Both the position numbers and the translations under genes were made by a program. Below are positions 9,350 to 17,772 of a stretch of 64,000 nucleotides of DNA, in pieces. Position 1 is the first letter of the stretch, and every line of letters begins with the position of its first letter. The notes below the pieces were generated by a model that was given only the letters and a program-made list of their open reading frames with translations, was not told where the DNA came from and searched no databases. The DNA lies in assembly GCA_965248075.1 (NCBI GenBank), contig CBDFIL010000003.1:868001-932000 (forward strand). Reading direction: 5' to 3'. The DNA comes from VXNE01 sp965248075 (GTDB lineage Bacteria; Pseudomonadota; Gammaproteobacteria; Pseudomonadales; Azotimanducaceae).

Positions 9350-12181
9350 ATGAAGCTTGATTACCGACCCACGCGCGGTCGCGCGGTGGCATTTGTAGCT
9401 GTGTGCGCCTGCATCCTGCCGAGCGCACAAGTGGCCCTGGCGCAATCCGAAGACGACAGCATCATCGAAGAAATCGTCGTCACCGGCATCCGCGGCAGCA
9501 TGCGCCAGTCGATCGACATGAAGCGCGACGCCGACAACATCGTCGACGCCCTCGTCGCCGAGGACATCGGCAAGTTCCCCGACCAGAACCTCGCCGAGTC
9601 GCTGCAGCGCATCTCCGGCGTCGCAATCGACCGCGTACGCGGCGAGGGCTCGCAGGTCTCGATCCGAGGGCTCGGCCCCCAGTTCACGCGGGTGCAGGTC
9701 AACGGGCGCAGCGCCTTGTCGGGTGCGGGCGGCTCGTTCGCCGGCGCGGTCGGCGGCCTGACCAGCGACCGCACGTTCCGTTTCGAGGCCATGCAGGCCG
9801 AACTCGTGCAGGCGGTCGAGGTCTACAAGTCCGCTCAGGCCAATCTCCTCGCGGGCGGTATGGGCGGCACGATCAACATCCGCACCCGCCGGCCGTTCGA
9901 CAACGGCGGACGGCGAATCGTCGCTGGCAACGTTTACGTGACCGATGACGATCTGGCCGACGACAACGGGTACCGGGACAACGGGTACCGGGCCGCCGCT
10001 GGCGTCTGGAGCGACACGTTCGCCGAGAATACCTTCGGCGTCCTCGTGAGCGTCGCGGCCGACGACCGGACGACGCGCGAGGACTGGTTCGGCATCCCGG
10101 ACTACGAACCGAAGATCTTCAACAGAGCCGTCGACGAGAACGGCGGTCGGCTGCCGCCGTGCGAGCTGCCCCGCGTCGCGAACCCCAATATCGGTTGCGG
10201 CTACACGGGCGGCAACGTACGCATGGGCATCGTGATCGAGGACAAGCAGCGCCTCAACCTCACCTCCGCGCTCCAGTGGCGCCTCAACGACGACCTCGAG
10301 CTCACGGTCGACCTGCTGCACTCGGAGCTGCAGCGCGCGTACACCGACTACCAGAACCCGCTGCGCACCCAGGCGGGGCTCGCCGGCCGCGCCACCGAGG
10401 TACACCTGAACGCCAACGACATCACCACGTATTTCGCGACGACCGGGGCACGCCCGCGGCCGTTTCCGCGCGACTTCGACACCGAAGCGGAGCAGCAGCA
10501 GTTCGCCGCCAATCTGAAGTTCACGCCGACGGAGCAGCTCGAGTTCAACGTCGACATCTCACACGCGACCGGAGACGTGGACGAATATCAGACGACCACG
10601 TTCTACGACATCGCCGGCGGCGTGCCCGCGACCTACAGCATCGAGCAAGGCTACGTCCCGAGCATCACCGTGGACGCCGATCTGTCGGACCCCGACGCCT
10701 ACACGTTCTCGCGCTTCGATGAGCAGTTCAGCGTCTCCACCGACGAGGAGACGCAGTTCCGCGCCGACGCGACCTACCACTTCGAGGACGGCGCGGCGTT
10801 TCACGCCGGCGTGAGCTTCCGGCAACGCGAGCGCTCGTACTCGAGACGGATCTTCTCACTGAACATCTCCCGCGACGCCTATCTCCGCGGCGAACCGCTG
10901 AGCAACGTCCGCTACCACGAGCTGCCCGTCGACGACGCCTTCTCGGGCATCGACGGCTCCAGTTCCTGGCCCAAGCAGTGGCTGTCGGCCGATCCCCAGT
11001 CGGTGCGCCAGACGTACCTGATCGACCGTCGCGACGAGATTCCGGCAGTACGTTTCGACGACGCCAACGCGGCAAACTCCGAGGACCACACCATCGAAGA
11101 GGACACGCTGGCCGCGTACTTCATGCTGGAGATGGCCGGCAGCCTCGGGAACATTCCCTGGTCCGGCAACGTCGGCGCCCGCTGGGTGCGTGTCGAGCGC
11201 GGCTCGACCGGGAACGTGCAGCCGATCGACAACGTCGTCTTCTCGGAGGCGGCGGGGATATTCGTGTTCGATCTCCTGCCGGCCGAGTTTCAGACCTACG
11301 ACAACTCGTTCACCGAGGTGCTCCCGGCCCTCAACCTGAAATTCGAACTGCGCGAAGACCTGGTGGGACGGTTCGCCTGGGGCAAGGTGATGACGCAGCC
11401 GTCGTTCGCGGACCTGAACCCGGGGGGCTACAAGCTCGCTTCCACCCGTCGGGTCAATGAGGGCAACCCCTACCTCGAACCGTACGTCGCCGAGCAACTC
11501 GACATTGGCCTCGAGTGGTACCCGACCGACGACTCGATCATCGCCCTGAACGCGTTCGGCAAGCAGGTCGACTCGTTCATCATCACGGTCACCGAACTCA
11601 TAGAGTTCATCGATCCCAACACGAACGCACCAATTCCGGACCCGGAAAGCGGTGGCAACGTACGGCTCCAGTACCAGGGCCCGCGCAACGAGGAGGGCGC
11701 CTTCATCGGCGGTCTCGAGTTCGCCGCCCAGTACGTCTTCACCGATATGCCCTCCCCCTGGGACGGCTTCGGCGTGCAGTTCAACCACACCTGGGTCGAC
11801 ACCGACGCCGAGTTCGTGAACCCGAACAGCGGCGCCGCGTTCGACGTGCCCGGCCTGTCCGAGCACACGACCAACGCGGTGGTCTTCTACGAGAAGTACA
11901 AGTTCAGCGGCCGGGTCGCCTGGAACCGGAGGGACGGGTTCCTGACCCGCGTGGCGAGCACGCGCTCCAACCCGGAGTTCACGAGCCCCTACTGGCAACT
12001 CGACGCCGGATTCGGATACCAGGTGACGGACAAGATCTCGCTGGTGTTCGAGGCCATCAACCTGACCGACGAGAACGTCGACCGGTACAACATCGTCGGC
12101 CCCGTGTCGCAGTTGAAGCAGCTCTACTTCATCTCGAACAGCGGACGGCGCATGCAGGCGGGTATCCGCATCCGGTTGTAG
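9350..12181 (+). CDS. TonB-dependent outer-membrane receptor, paralogue 4
   Basis: The most divergent of the four tandem receptors, 943 residues. The start at 9350 is chosen because GGAG lies just upstream and MKLDYRP leads into a signal peptide cleaved near VALA; a TTG further upstream only adds leader residues. A TonB-box-like EEIVVTGIRGSMRQSI, the plug (DIGKFPDQNLAESLQR) and a barrel ending AGIRIRL are present. A perfect 15-bp tandem duplication at 9962-9991 adds one extra DNGYR, probably in a loop. The gene ends TTG TAG like copies 2 and 3 but no REP follows, so it represents an unoccupied site. Confidence 0.94.
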   Translation: MKLDYRPTRGRAVAFVAVCACILPSAQVALAQSEDDSIIEEIVVTGIRGSMRQSIDMKRDADNIVDALVAEDIGKFPDQNLAESLQRISGVAIDRVRGEGSQVSIRGLGPQFTRVQVNGRSALSGAGGSFAGAVGGLTSDRTFRFEAMQAELVQAVEVYKSAQANLLAGGMGGTINIRTRRPFDNGGRRIVAGNVYVTDDDLADDNGYRDNGYRAAAGVWSDTFAENTFGVLVSVAADDRTTREDWFGIPDYEPKIFNRAVDENGGRLPPCELPRVANPNIGCGYTGGNVRMGIVIEDKQRLNLTSALQWRLNDDLELTVDLLHSELQRAYTDYQNPLRTQAGLAGRATEVHLNANDITTYFATTGARPRPFPRDFDTEAEQQQFAANLKFTPTEQLEFNVDISHATGDVDEYQTTTFYDIAGGVPATYSIEQGYVPSITVDADLSDPDAYTFSRFDEQFSVSTDEETQFRADATYHFEDGAAFHAGVSFRQRERSYSRRIFSLNISRDAYLRGEPLSNVRYHELPVDDAFSGIDGSSSWPKQWLSADPQSVRQTYLIDRRDEIPAVRFDDANAANSEDHTIEEDTLAAYFMLEMAGSLGNIPWSGNVGARWVRVERGSTGNVQPIDNVVFSEAAGIFVFDLLPAEFQTYDNSFTEVLPALNLKFELREDLVGRFAWGKVMTQPSFADLNPGGYKLASTRRVNEGNPYLEPYVAEQLDIGLEWYPTDDSIIALNAFGKQVDSFIITVTELIEFIDPNTNAPIPDPESGGNVRLQYQGPRNEEGAFIGGLEFAAQYVFTDMPSPWDGFGVQFNHTWVDTDAEFVNPNSGAAFDVPGLSEHTTNAVVFYEKYKFSGRVAWNRRDGFLTRVASTRSNPEFTSPYWQLDAGFGYQVTDKISLVFEAINLTDENVDRYNIVGPVSQLKQLYFISNSGRRMQAGIRIRL

Positions 12182-12233
12182 CCTCCACCTGACGCGGGGT
12201 TGCGTCCCACGGGCCGGAACCCTGCCAACCCTG

Positions 12234-12260
12234 AACGGGACGCCCTCGCGGCGTCCCGTT
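12234..12260 (+). repeat. Hairpin of the REP ACGCC class without GTAG
   Basis: AACGGGACGCC, CTCGC, GGCGTCCCGTT: an 11-bp perfect stem between receptor 4 and the ATPase remnant. It may serve as a terminator for receptor 4. Confidence 0.6.
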
Positions 12261-12290
12261 TCTCGATCTCACGTACAGCCCGACAGGCCT

Positions 12291-12315
12291 GTAGGGGCCG
12301 CCCTTGTGGCGGCCC
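12291..12315 (+). repeat. GTAG REP hairpin, CCGCC stem class
   Basis: GTAG, stem GGGCCGCC, loop CTTGT, stem GGCGGCCC: a perfect stem of a further stem class. It lies just before the point where the ATPase remnant begins. Confidence 0.8.
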
Positions 12316-12350
12316 GCGTTGGATTCCGTGCATGGCCCCGCCACTGGCTG

Positions 12351-13067
12351 ATGGGAGGATTTCCCGATGGGGGCGTACTGAACGGGAGAACGTTCCCGAC
12401 CTGGCAGCGAGACTACCTGGACCTGCTGAGACAGCGCGACCTCCCCAACTGGGGCCTCCCGGCCGCGCCACAGACGACGTTGCGTCTCCTACGGATGTTG
12501 GCGTTCGCGCATGGACAGGAGTGGAACGCCAGCCAGATCGGCAAGAGCCTTGGACTCTCCTATCACACCGTAAACTCCTATCTCGACTACCTGGTGGAGG
12601 CCTTCCTCTTCCGCCGGCTCGAGGCCTGGCACGCGAACATCGGGAAGCGCCTGGTGAAGCGGCCCAAGATCTATTGGCGGGACACGGGGTTGCTGCACTC
12701 GATACTCAACGTCGAGAACGCCGACGCACTGCTTGGCCAGCCCTGGGTCGGCGCGAGCTGGGAAGGGTACGTCATTCAACAGCTCCTCAGCGCTCTCGAA
12801 GCCAGGGGCGCAGCGCACAACGCGTTCTATCTGCGCACCAGCGATCAGCGCGAGATCGACCTGATTCTCGAACTCGGCGGCCAACGCTGGGCCATCGAGG
12901 TCAAACTGACGAGCCGGCCCGGCCGCGACGACCTGGCATCGCTCAACCGCAACGCAGACCTGATCGAGGCCGACAGGCGGTTTCTCGTCTGCCGCAGGAG
13001 TGATTTCGTGCAGAGCGGCAGTCAGACCGTCTGCGATCTCGAGGCGATGCTTGGATGCTTGGCGTAG
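12351..13067 (+). CDS. C-terminal part of DUF4143-type ATPase (N-terminus lost)
   Basis: About 238 residues match the C-terminal half of AAA_14/DUF4143 ATPases: WQRDYLDLLRQRDLP, then a winged-helix-like NASQIGKSLGLSYHTVNSYL, then IGKRLVKRPKIYWRDTGLLH and GASWEGYV, ending with a nuclease-like fold region (REIDLILELGGQRWAIEVKL). The Walker A and B ATPase domain that should precede it (about 170-200 residues) is absent, and upstream lies REP sequence. The first ATG after the breakpoint is used as start, but no convincing RBS is seen. It is likely a remnant. A second fragment of this family lies at 46311. Confidence 0.7.
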   Translation: MGGFPDGGVLNGRTFPTWQRDYLDLLRQRDLPNWGLPAAPQTTLRLLRMLAFAHGQEWNASQIGKSLGLSYHTVNSYLDYLVEAFLFRRLEAWHANIGKRLVKRPKIYWRDTGLLHSILNVENADALLGQPWVGASWEGYVIQQLLSALEARGAAHNAFYLRTSDQREIDLILELGGQRWAIEVKLTSRPGRDDLASLNRNADLIEADRRFLVCRRSDFVQSGSQTVCDLEAMLGCLA

Positions 13068-13138
13068 GACCGGGAACCGCCCCATGTGCCCCGCTCGGAA
13101 CCGCAGGCCCGGGCTACCCGCCTTGCCAGCAGGCGCCC

Positions 13139-13166
13139 TTGTCGCTCGGCCAATCGGTGGTAGACT
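13139..13166 (+). promoter_or_regulatory. Candidate promoter of tRNA-Asn
   Basis: TTGTCG (13139-13144), 16 bases, TAGACT (13161-13166), with the tRNA starting 11 bases downstream. Boxes and spacing are plausible for sigma-70. Confidence 0.4.
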
Positions 13167-13177
13167 AGCGCGCCTTT

Positions 13178-13253
13178 TCCGCCTTAGCTCAGTTGGTAGA
13201 GCAGCTGACTGTTAATCAGCGGGTCGCTGGTTCGAGCCCAGCAGGCGGAGCCA
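13178..13253 (+). tRNA. tRNA-Asn (anticodon GTT)
   Basis: Acceptor TCCGCCT (13178-13184) pairs with AGGCGGA (13243-13249), followed by G and an encoded CCA. The D arm GCTCAGTTGGTAGAGC, anticodon arm CTGACT-GTT-AATCAG and T arm with GGTTCGAGCC are all present. It marks the left edge of the phage-derived island and is the probable integration site. Confidence 0.97.
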
Positions 13254-13308
13254 AATTCCTCATTGTTTTCAATGAATTGCGTGATGTCGACGACAAACCT
13301 GAAAACCC

Positions 13309-13345
13309 GAATCCCTAACTCTCGGCGTTTTCCCTAACTCGGCAG
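13309..13345 (+). repeat. Degenerate direct repeat, copy A
   Basis: A roughly 36-base stretch reading GAATCCCTAACTCTCGGCG then TTTTCCCTAACTCGGCAG resembles 13805-13839 (GAATCTCTGACTCTTGGCG then TTTTTCCTTCCCGCAG). The pair brackets about 460 bases between the tRNA and an integrase relic and could be an old attachment-site remnant. The stretch 13254-13847 holds no gene that I can support. Confidence 0.4.
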
Positions 13346-13847
13346 GAAAAATTGCCGTCTCGGCCTGCCCTCGTTGGACCGACTATCCGCTCCTGGTGGG
13401 GCGCATGCCAACGAACAAACATTCGCCCGATGGGCCGATAATGGAGTTTCCATTTGCCCGCGCAGCGAAGCAAAGTTCAACGTCACTCAGAAGTGGTGCG
13501 ACACAACGGCAGAATGCGTCTCCATATTGGCGATGAGCCGGTGGAGCCTTGGCAGATCAGTCGCCGCGCCTTGTCGTCCCTGTTCTTCGAGAAGAACTAG
13601 AAACGGATGTCAATCATGACGAGGCGCAAGGGGTGGGGAGACTCACGATTTGGACGATCTGCCAGGGTTGCTCGAAATTCGGCGGCAAGGAGTTCAGGCG
13701 GAAGGCGGGATCGAGCGACCGACCCTCGAAGGCCGGTGTTTTCGCGTTGGATTTGGCCGAGCCGCCTGCGGGGACGAGGAATCGCCGAATGGGCCCGCGA
13801 ACGTGAATCTCTGACTCTTGGCGTTTTTCCTTCCCGCAGGGTCCTGG

Positions 13848-13965
13848 GTTCACGCGATTGCGGTGCGATAGACGCGCTGCGTGGTATGGCGGTCCAGGCG
13901 TGCCCGAGCAGGTCGCGGGGGTTCCTCCAGCGTGGCGGTCGCCGGCGCCGTCGTTCAGCTACCAC
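13848..13965 (-). pseudogene. Relic of a second tyrosine integrase (C-terminus only)
   Basis: On the minus strand this matches the last 35-40 codons of the intact integrase at 14800, including PRDLLGHAWTAI against ARDLLGHTSTAI, and the two are alignable at the DNA level through the shared GCCCGAG-AGGTCGCGGG region. An extra base at about 13895 shifts the frame in the final segment and the upstream catalytic domain is missing. It is evidence of an earlier island at the same tRNA. Confidence 0.75.
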
Positions 13966-13984
13966 GGCTAAAAGTAGACATACG

Positions 13985-14785
13985 CTACTCTTTTCTTCGT
14001 CTCCTGTTCAGGAAGACAACAAAAAGAGCAATAACTCCGCCGACTAACGCCACTTGGATTCCTTTCTCAATATTGAAATTGGTCGATGTATTCGCAGCAA
14101 CGATATCCGCGGCCCAGCTTGCAGCGGTCTCTCTGGTCCAGTCAAGGTCGGCTTCCCGGCCGTTGACGTGTAAATGAAGCACCTTGTCTTTCACATGCAA
14201 TGTCAAGATAGTTGCGACTACAACAATACTAACAGACTCGCCATCCACGGCACCATTGGCTGTTGCGAAGATGGAATGTGCTATCGCAATGTCAGTATCA
14301 AGATGAACGGGTAGTGGCACGAATCCGCCCAATTCCATAGCGATTGAAACATCAAAATCCTCGCTAAGTGTGGCGTTTGCGTGGTCAATGATCCCGGGCC
14401 ACTGATCGTCGATCAAATCATTGTATGTATCGACCATCTGATTTCGTTCACTACGGAGTTGGGCAAATTGAGTCGAAGAAACGGAATCATTACTAACACC
14501 CTTGTTCGACTCGACATTAATATACCGGTCGAAGTTAACGAATTCACCGCGAAGCAGCGCTTCCGCATTGTTTGCAGGAATCAGAGTAAGGTAGAGGAGG
14601 TTGCTCGGCGCGACAAAGAGCCGCATAGATTCGTAGTGCGGAGGCATGTTTGGTGTCAGCTCGACAAATCCATCAGGCAGAGGTAGGTCGATCAGGCGAT
14701 TACCAACTTCGATTTCTACTCCACCAACTCTTAGGGTCACTCCCTGGATGAGGAGGAAAGCGAGTATTAACTTGATGTTGCGCAC
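13985..14785 (-). CDS. Hypothetical exported membrane-anchored protein
   Basis: A 266-residue protein with a short N-terminal signal (MRNIKLILAFLLIQG) and a C-terminal transmembrane segment (IQVALVGGVIALFVVFL) followed by a basic RRRRKE tail, so most of it should lie outside the cytoplasm. The middle has no motif I recognise. Base composition is clearly AT-richer than its neighbours, which supports recent transfer. It sits between the intact integrase and the integrase relic, the usual place for island cargo. It starts 14 bases upstream of the integrase stop on the same strand. Confidence 0.7.
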   Translation of the reverse strand: MRNIKLILAFLLIQGVTLRVGGVEIEVGNRLIDLPLPDGFVELTPNMPPHYESMRLFVAPSNLLYLTLIPANNAEALLRGEFVNFDRYINVESNKGVSNDSVSSTQFAQLRSERNQMVDTYNDLIDDQWPGIIDHANATLSEDFDVSIAMELGGFVPLPVHLDTDIAIAHSIFATANGAVDGESVSIVVVATILTLHVKDKVLHLHVNGREADLDWTRETAASWAADIVAANTSTNFNIEKGIQVALVGGVIALFVVFLNRRRRKE

Positions 14786-14799
14786 TTGGCCCCCCTAAC

Positions 14800-15762
14800 T
14801 TACCGCGTGGGCTTCACTCGATTCCTCGTACGGTAGACGCGCCGCGTGATGGCGGTCGACGTGTGCCCGAGGAGGTCGCGGGCGTCCTCCAGCGTGGCTG
14901 CCGCCGTCGCCGCTGTTCGGCGGAGATCCCGAAATTGTAACCCATCAACGCGGGCGCGATCGCATAGGCGCCGCCAAGTGGTTCGGAATCCGTACTCGGT
15001 GTACGGACCGCCTTTCCGCGACGGGAACACGTAGAGGCTCTCGACCCGCTGCGCTTCCAGCGCCGCTGCGATCGCGTCCCGAAGCGCGGCCGTCCAGGTT
15101 ATCAGGCTCTCCGCCCCGGTCTTCGGCCGCGCCAGGAGGACGCCGTCCTCGGTAAGCGCGTCACGCCGGAGCAGGCGCAACTCGCCCTCGCGCATGCCCG
15201 TCAGCACGGCGACCGCCAGGATCGCGCGCCACATGGGGGTGGCTTGCTCTACGAGCGTGCGCAGTTCCGCGGGCGTCGCGATACGCCGCCGCGGCCGCTC
15301 CGTGCGTCGGCGCACGCTCGATGCCGGATTGGACTCGCACCAGCCACGCTCGATGGCGTGCGCATACACGGCGCGCAGAAGTGCCAGATCCCGGTTCGCG
15401 CTCACCGGAGCCGCGCGCGCGTGGAGCCACTGGCGCACGTCGCGGCGCTCCAATTCCTCGAGATACACCCCTCCCGCCCACTCCACAATACCCCGCGCGC
15501 TGGACTGGTATCCCTCGCGCGTCTTCGGCGCGAGGTCGGGGCCGCGGTCGACCAGATACGCCTCGATCGCCTGGGCAACGGTGCGGGCGTGCTGTCCCGC
15601 GCCTTCCAGTCGCGCCCACTCGCGCAGAGCCTCGGCGTAGTCGCGGCTCAGACGTTTCCAACGAACGCGGCCGTTCCGCCGAACGACGCGGTAGTAGCTG
15701 CCGGCCGAATAATGCATCCGGGTCGGCAGCGCGTTGCCGAATGGATCGCGACGCTCACGCAT
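14800..15762 (-). CDS. int: Tyrosine recombinase / phage integrase
   Basis: A 320-residue site-specific recombinase that would integrate and excise the island at the neighbouring tRNA-Asn. There is an N-terminal SAM-like core-binding domain (about residues 70-150), then the catalytic domain with the Arg in TGMREGELRLL, a lysine-bearing beta-hairpin near ARPKTGAES, FRDLRRTAATA (box II, with Arg in place of the usual first His, as in many phage enzymes), the second His in LLGHTSTAI and the nucleophilic Tyr in RRVYRTR. The start at 15762 is preferred to 15834 because it overlaps the upstream gene's stop by 8 bases and opens on MRERRDPFG. Confidence 0.9.
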   Translation of the reverse strand: MRERRDPFGNALPTRMHYSAGSYYRVVRRNGRVRWKRLSRDYAEALREWARLEGAGQHARTVAQAIEAYLVDRGPDLAPKTREGYQSSARGIVEWAGGVYLEELERRDVRQWLHARAAPVSANRDLALLRAVYAHAIERGWCESNPASSVRRRTERPRRRIATPAELRTLVEQATPMWRAILAVAVLTGMREGELRLLRRDALTEDGVLLARPKTGAESLITWTAALRDAIAAALEAQRVESLYVFPSRKGGPYTEYGFRTTWRRLCDRARVDGLQFRDLRRTAATAAATLEDARDLLGHTSTAITRRVYRTRNRVKPTR

Positions 15763-16039
15763 CCGGCGCGCCCAGCTCGATCCGAATCCTGACGGGGTCG
15801 CGCTCCTGCGAGGCCGCCAGGTCGCACAGCGCATGCCACAATCGGTTCACCGTGGTCTGCCCGCTCTGGTCCTTTGCGACCTCCCAGTCATGCCCGCAGA
15901 TCGGACACGCCGACGGTGCCTGATGGCGGCAGTTCGTGGCCGGTTTCAGCACCACGACCGCGGCGCACCGCTCGTTCGCACACTCGAAACGTACGGCGTG
16001 GATGTCGTCGATGCCGGCGACGACTCGCTTCTCCGCCAT
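15755..16039 (-). CDS. Small zinc-ribbon-like protein, phage-associated
   Basis: A 94-residue protein starting MAEKRVVAGIDDIHAVRFEC. Four cysteines (CANERC and a later CPICGHDW), with an additional CRH, suggest a zinc-binding knuckle. It overlaps the integrase start by 8 bases and is probably co-transcribed with it. Proteins like this often sit beside phage integrases; the function is unknown. An ATG 18 bases upstream is an alternative start. Confidence 0.6.
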   Translation of the reverse strand: MAEKRVVAGIDDIHAVRFECANERCAAVVVLKPATNCRHQAPSACPICGHDWEVAKDQSGQTTVNRLWHALCDLAASQERDPVRIRIELGAPDA

Positions 16040-16145
16040 CACCCCTCCGCCTGCCATCAGCGTCCCTACGATACAACAGACAGGTTCGGCCGCGGTCCCC
16101 TGCGCTGTACGGCCCGCGCCTCGATGCCGCTGCGGCGCCGCTGGA

Positions 16146-16283
16146 CCTAAGGCTGCGACGGACGCCTGCAACGGCATCGCGTACGTCGACGATCGCCAGA
16201 TCGTAAGCCTGTTCGCGCGCAAGGAGTATGCCACCACGCCGCGGCTCGAGATCCTCGTGACCGGGCTGGAGGCGGGGCCGTGA
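16146..16283 (+). pseudogene. RusA-type Holliday junction resolvase, C-terminal remnant
   Basis: About 45 residues match the C-terminal half of RusA family endodeoxyribonucleases: DACNGIAYVDDRQIVSLF with the conserved NG-Y-DD pattern, then the beta-strand PRLEILV. The N-terminal half is missing; upstream on this strand lies only the antisense of the zinc-ribbon gene. The family resolves phage or recombination junctions. This copy is broken. Confidence 0.65.
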
Positions 16284-16315
16284 GACCGACCGCATCGCCG
16301 GCAGCCGGCGAACAC

Positions 16316-16708
16316 TCAGGTTTCGTGCGGCACCAGGTCGTCGAGGTCGACGTTCAACACCCGGGCGATGGCCGACATCGTTTCGGTCGAGCCGGTTTGC
16401 GTTCCTTTCACGATCTGGTAGAGGTCGTCGACCTTGATGCCGACATGCTCGGCGACCTGGTATTGCCTCATGCCGCGGTGCCTGCAGAACACCGCGATCG
16501 GGTGTTCGCCGTCCACAAGAGCTTTCACGACCTCCACCGGGAACGACTCCTCGTCGGATGCTTTGGCGAGGTCGTACAGCTCCTCATCGGTCAACGCCGC
16601 CTCCGCTCCGCCGGCGCCCGCGAGGCGCTCGAATTCGCGCCAGGGGAGGACGGCGAAAGCCGGCTGTCCGGCATCGTCTCGAATTATCTGCGGCTTGATC
16701 ACGATCAT
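16316..16708 (-). CDS. XRE-family antitoxin-like regulator
   Basis: A 130-residue protein. The N-terminus (IIRDDAGQPAFAVLPWREFERL) resembles the N-terminal module of antitoxins that pair with RelE-like toxins, and the C-terminus is a Cro/CI helix-turn-helix (MRQYQVAEHVGIKVDDLYQIVKG). The frame stays open upstream into a RelE C-terminal remnant, so toxin and antitoxin now read as one fused frame of 165 codons or more. The expected arrangement would be an ATGA overlap, visible as GAGATGATC, with the toxin stop in another frame. The antitoxin may still be made from the ATG at 16708. Confidence 0.65.
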   Translation of the reverse strand: MIVIKPQIIRDDAGQPAFAVLPWREFERLAGAGGAEAALTDEELYDLAKASDEESFPVEVVKALVDGEHPIAVFCRHRGMRQYQVAEHVGIKVDDLYQIVKGTQTGSTETMSAIARVLNVDLDDLVPHET

Positions 16709-16850
16709 CTCCTGCTCTCTGTAGACCTGTCCGCGCGGGACGATTCGGAGCACGGAGATGTGGCTCCGCCCGTTGTCGGGCTCGAACATAACCCGCATGT
16801 ATCCAACCCGCAACCGGTAGCCCAGCGGACCTTTCAGCGCCCATGAGCAT
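16709..16850 (-). pseudogene. RelE-like toxin, C-terminal remnant
   Basis: Read on the minus strand: LKGPLGYRLRVGYMRVMF, then ISVLRIVPRGQVYRE. This is the RelE/ParE signature (Lkg..YRlRvGdyRv, then R..VYr). The N-terminal half overlaps the opposite-strand gene at 16843 and is lost. The last codons are shifted so the frame runs through the antitoxin ATG without a stop. The toxin is almost certainly inactive. Confidence 0.55.
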
Positions 16851-17190
16851 CTCCGCCATGCAGACCGTTTTCGAGCGTTCCCGGTCCCGGGGAACGGCCC
16901 GCGTGGTCATGCTCGCGCTGGCCGACCATGCCGACGAAGACCTGGTCGCATACCCGTCCCTGACGCGTCTGGCGCAGTACGCGAACGTCGACCGCCGGTC
17001 CGCCATCCGGGCCGTGAACAGGCTCGTCGAACTCGGCGAGCTGGTCCGGATCGGCACCGGCCGGCGCGCGTCGACGATCTACCGGATCGTCCTCGACGAG
17101 CGTCCGACTAGTGACGCGGATGTCACCAGTGCTAACGAGGCTACGCCTCAGACCGACAAGGCATGTGGTGCTTGCCCGAGTTGGATTTGA
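16843..17190 (+). pseudogene. Phage replication-protein N-terminus (helix-turn-helix), truncated
   Basis: The first about 95 residues form a winged helix (ARVVMLALADHADEDLVAYP, then RLAQYANVDRRSAIRAVNRL) as found at the N-terminus of phage replication-initiation proteins of the O type. After about residue 95 the sequence becomes unrelated tail and stops. A matching C-terminal part of this kind of protein reappears on the same strand at 22235, after about 5 kb of mobile DNA, so the two are probably halves of one split gene. The start ATG is used because the helix-turn-helix begins right after it. Confidence 0.6.
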
Positions 17191-17772
17191 GGCGGACTCC
17201 GGTCGCTGTTCCCTCTGCGGACAGGGTCCGCGTTCATAGTCGCACGAAGGCGTCGGTGGCCGTATGTTGGCCAAGTGGGGAACGCATCGACCGGAGTCCT
17301 GCGGATGAACGTAGCACGGAATGTGGCGGAGGTGTTGTCGGAACACACGACGCTGGAACTGGAATGCATCGACCGGCTGTACCTGAACGCGTACGTTCCG
17401 ATGCTGCAAAGCGGCGCGGGCACGGCGTACTTCTTCCGCAAGATTCGCGGCAACCCGGTACCGTCGTCCAGCGTTGATGGCGCCCATGACGCGGCGCTTT
17501 GTCAGCGCTCTGGAGCGCTACGCACAGCGCGAGGGTGTCGACCTGATCCGTTTCGAACGCGGCGAGCGCAAGGATGCGCGCACGCAGGCGTATCTGCGGC
17601 ACTGGCACGGCGGCGAAGGCGTGCTGTACATCGGCAAGGCGCAGGAACGGGCGCGCGTGGTACGCACCGAACGGCGCCACGATCCGGTGGGCGGCGCCAG
17701 CTATCCGTGGTTGGTGTCGAGCACGGCGATGGTCAACCACTACTACGTGTACCTGGTGGACGCGGACTTCGG

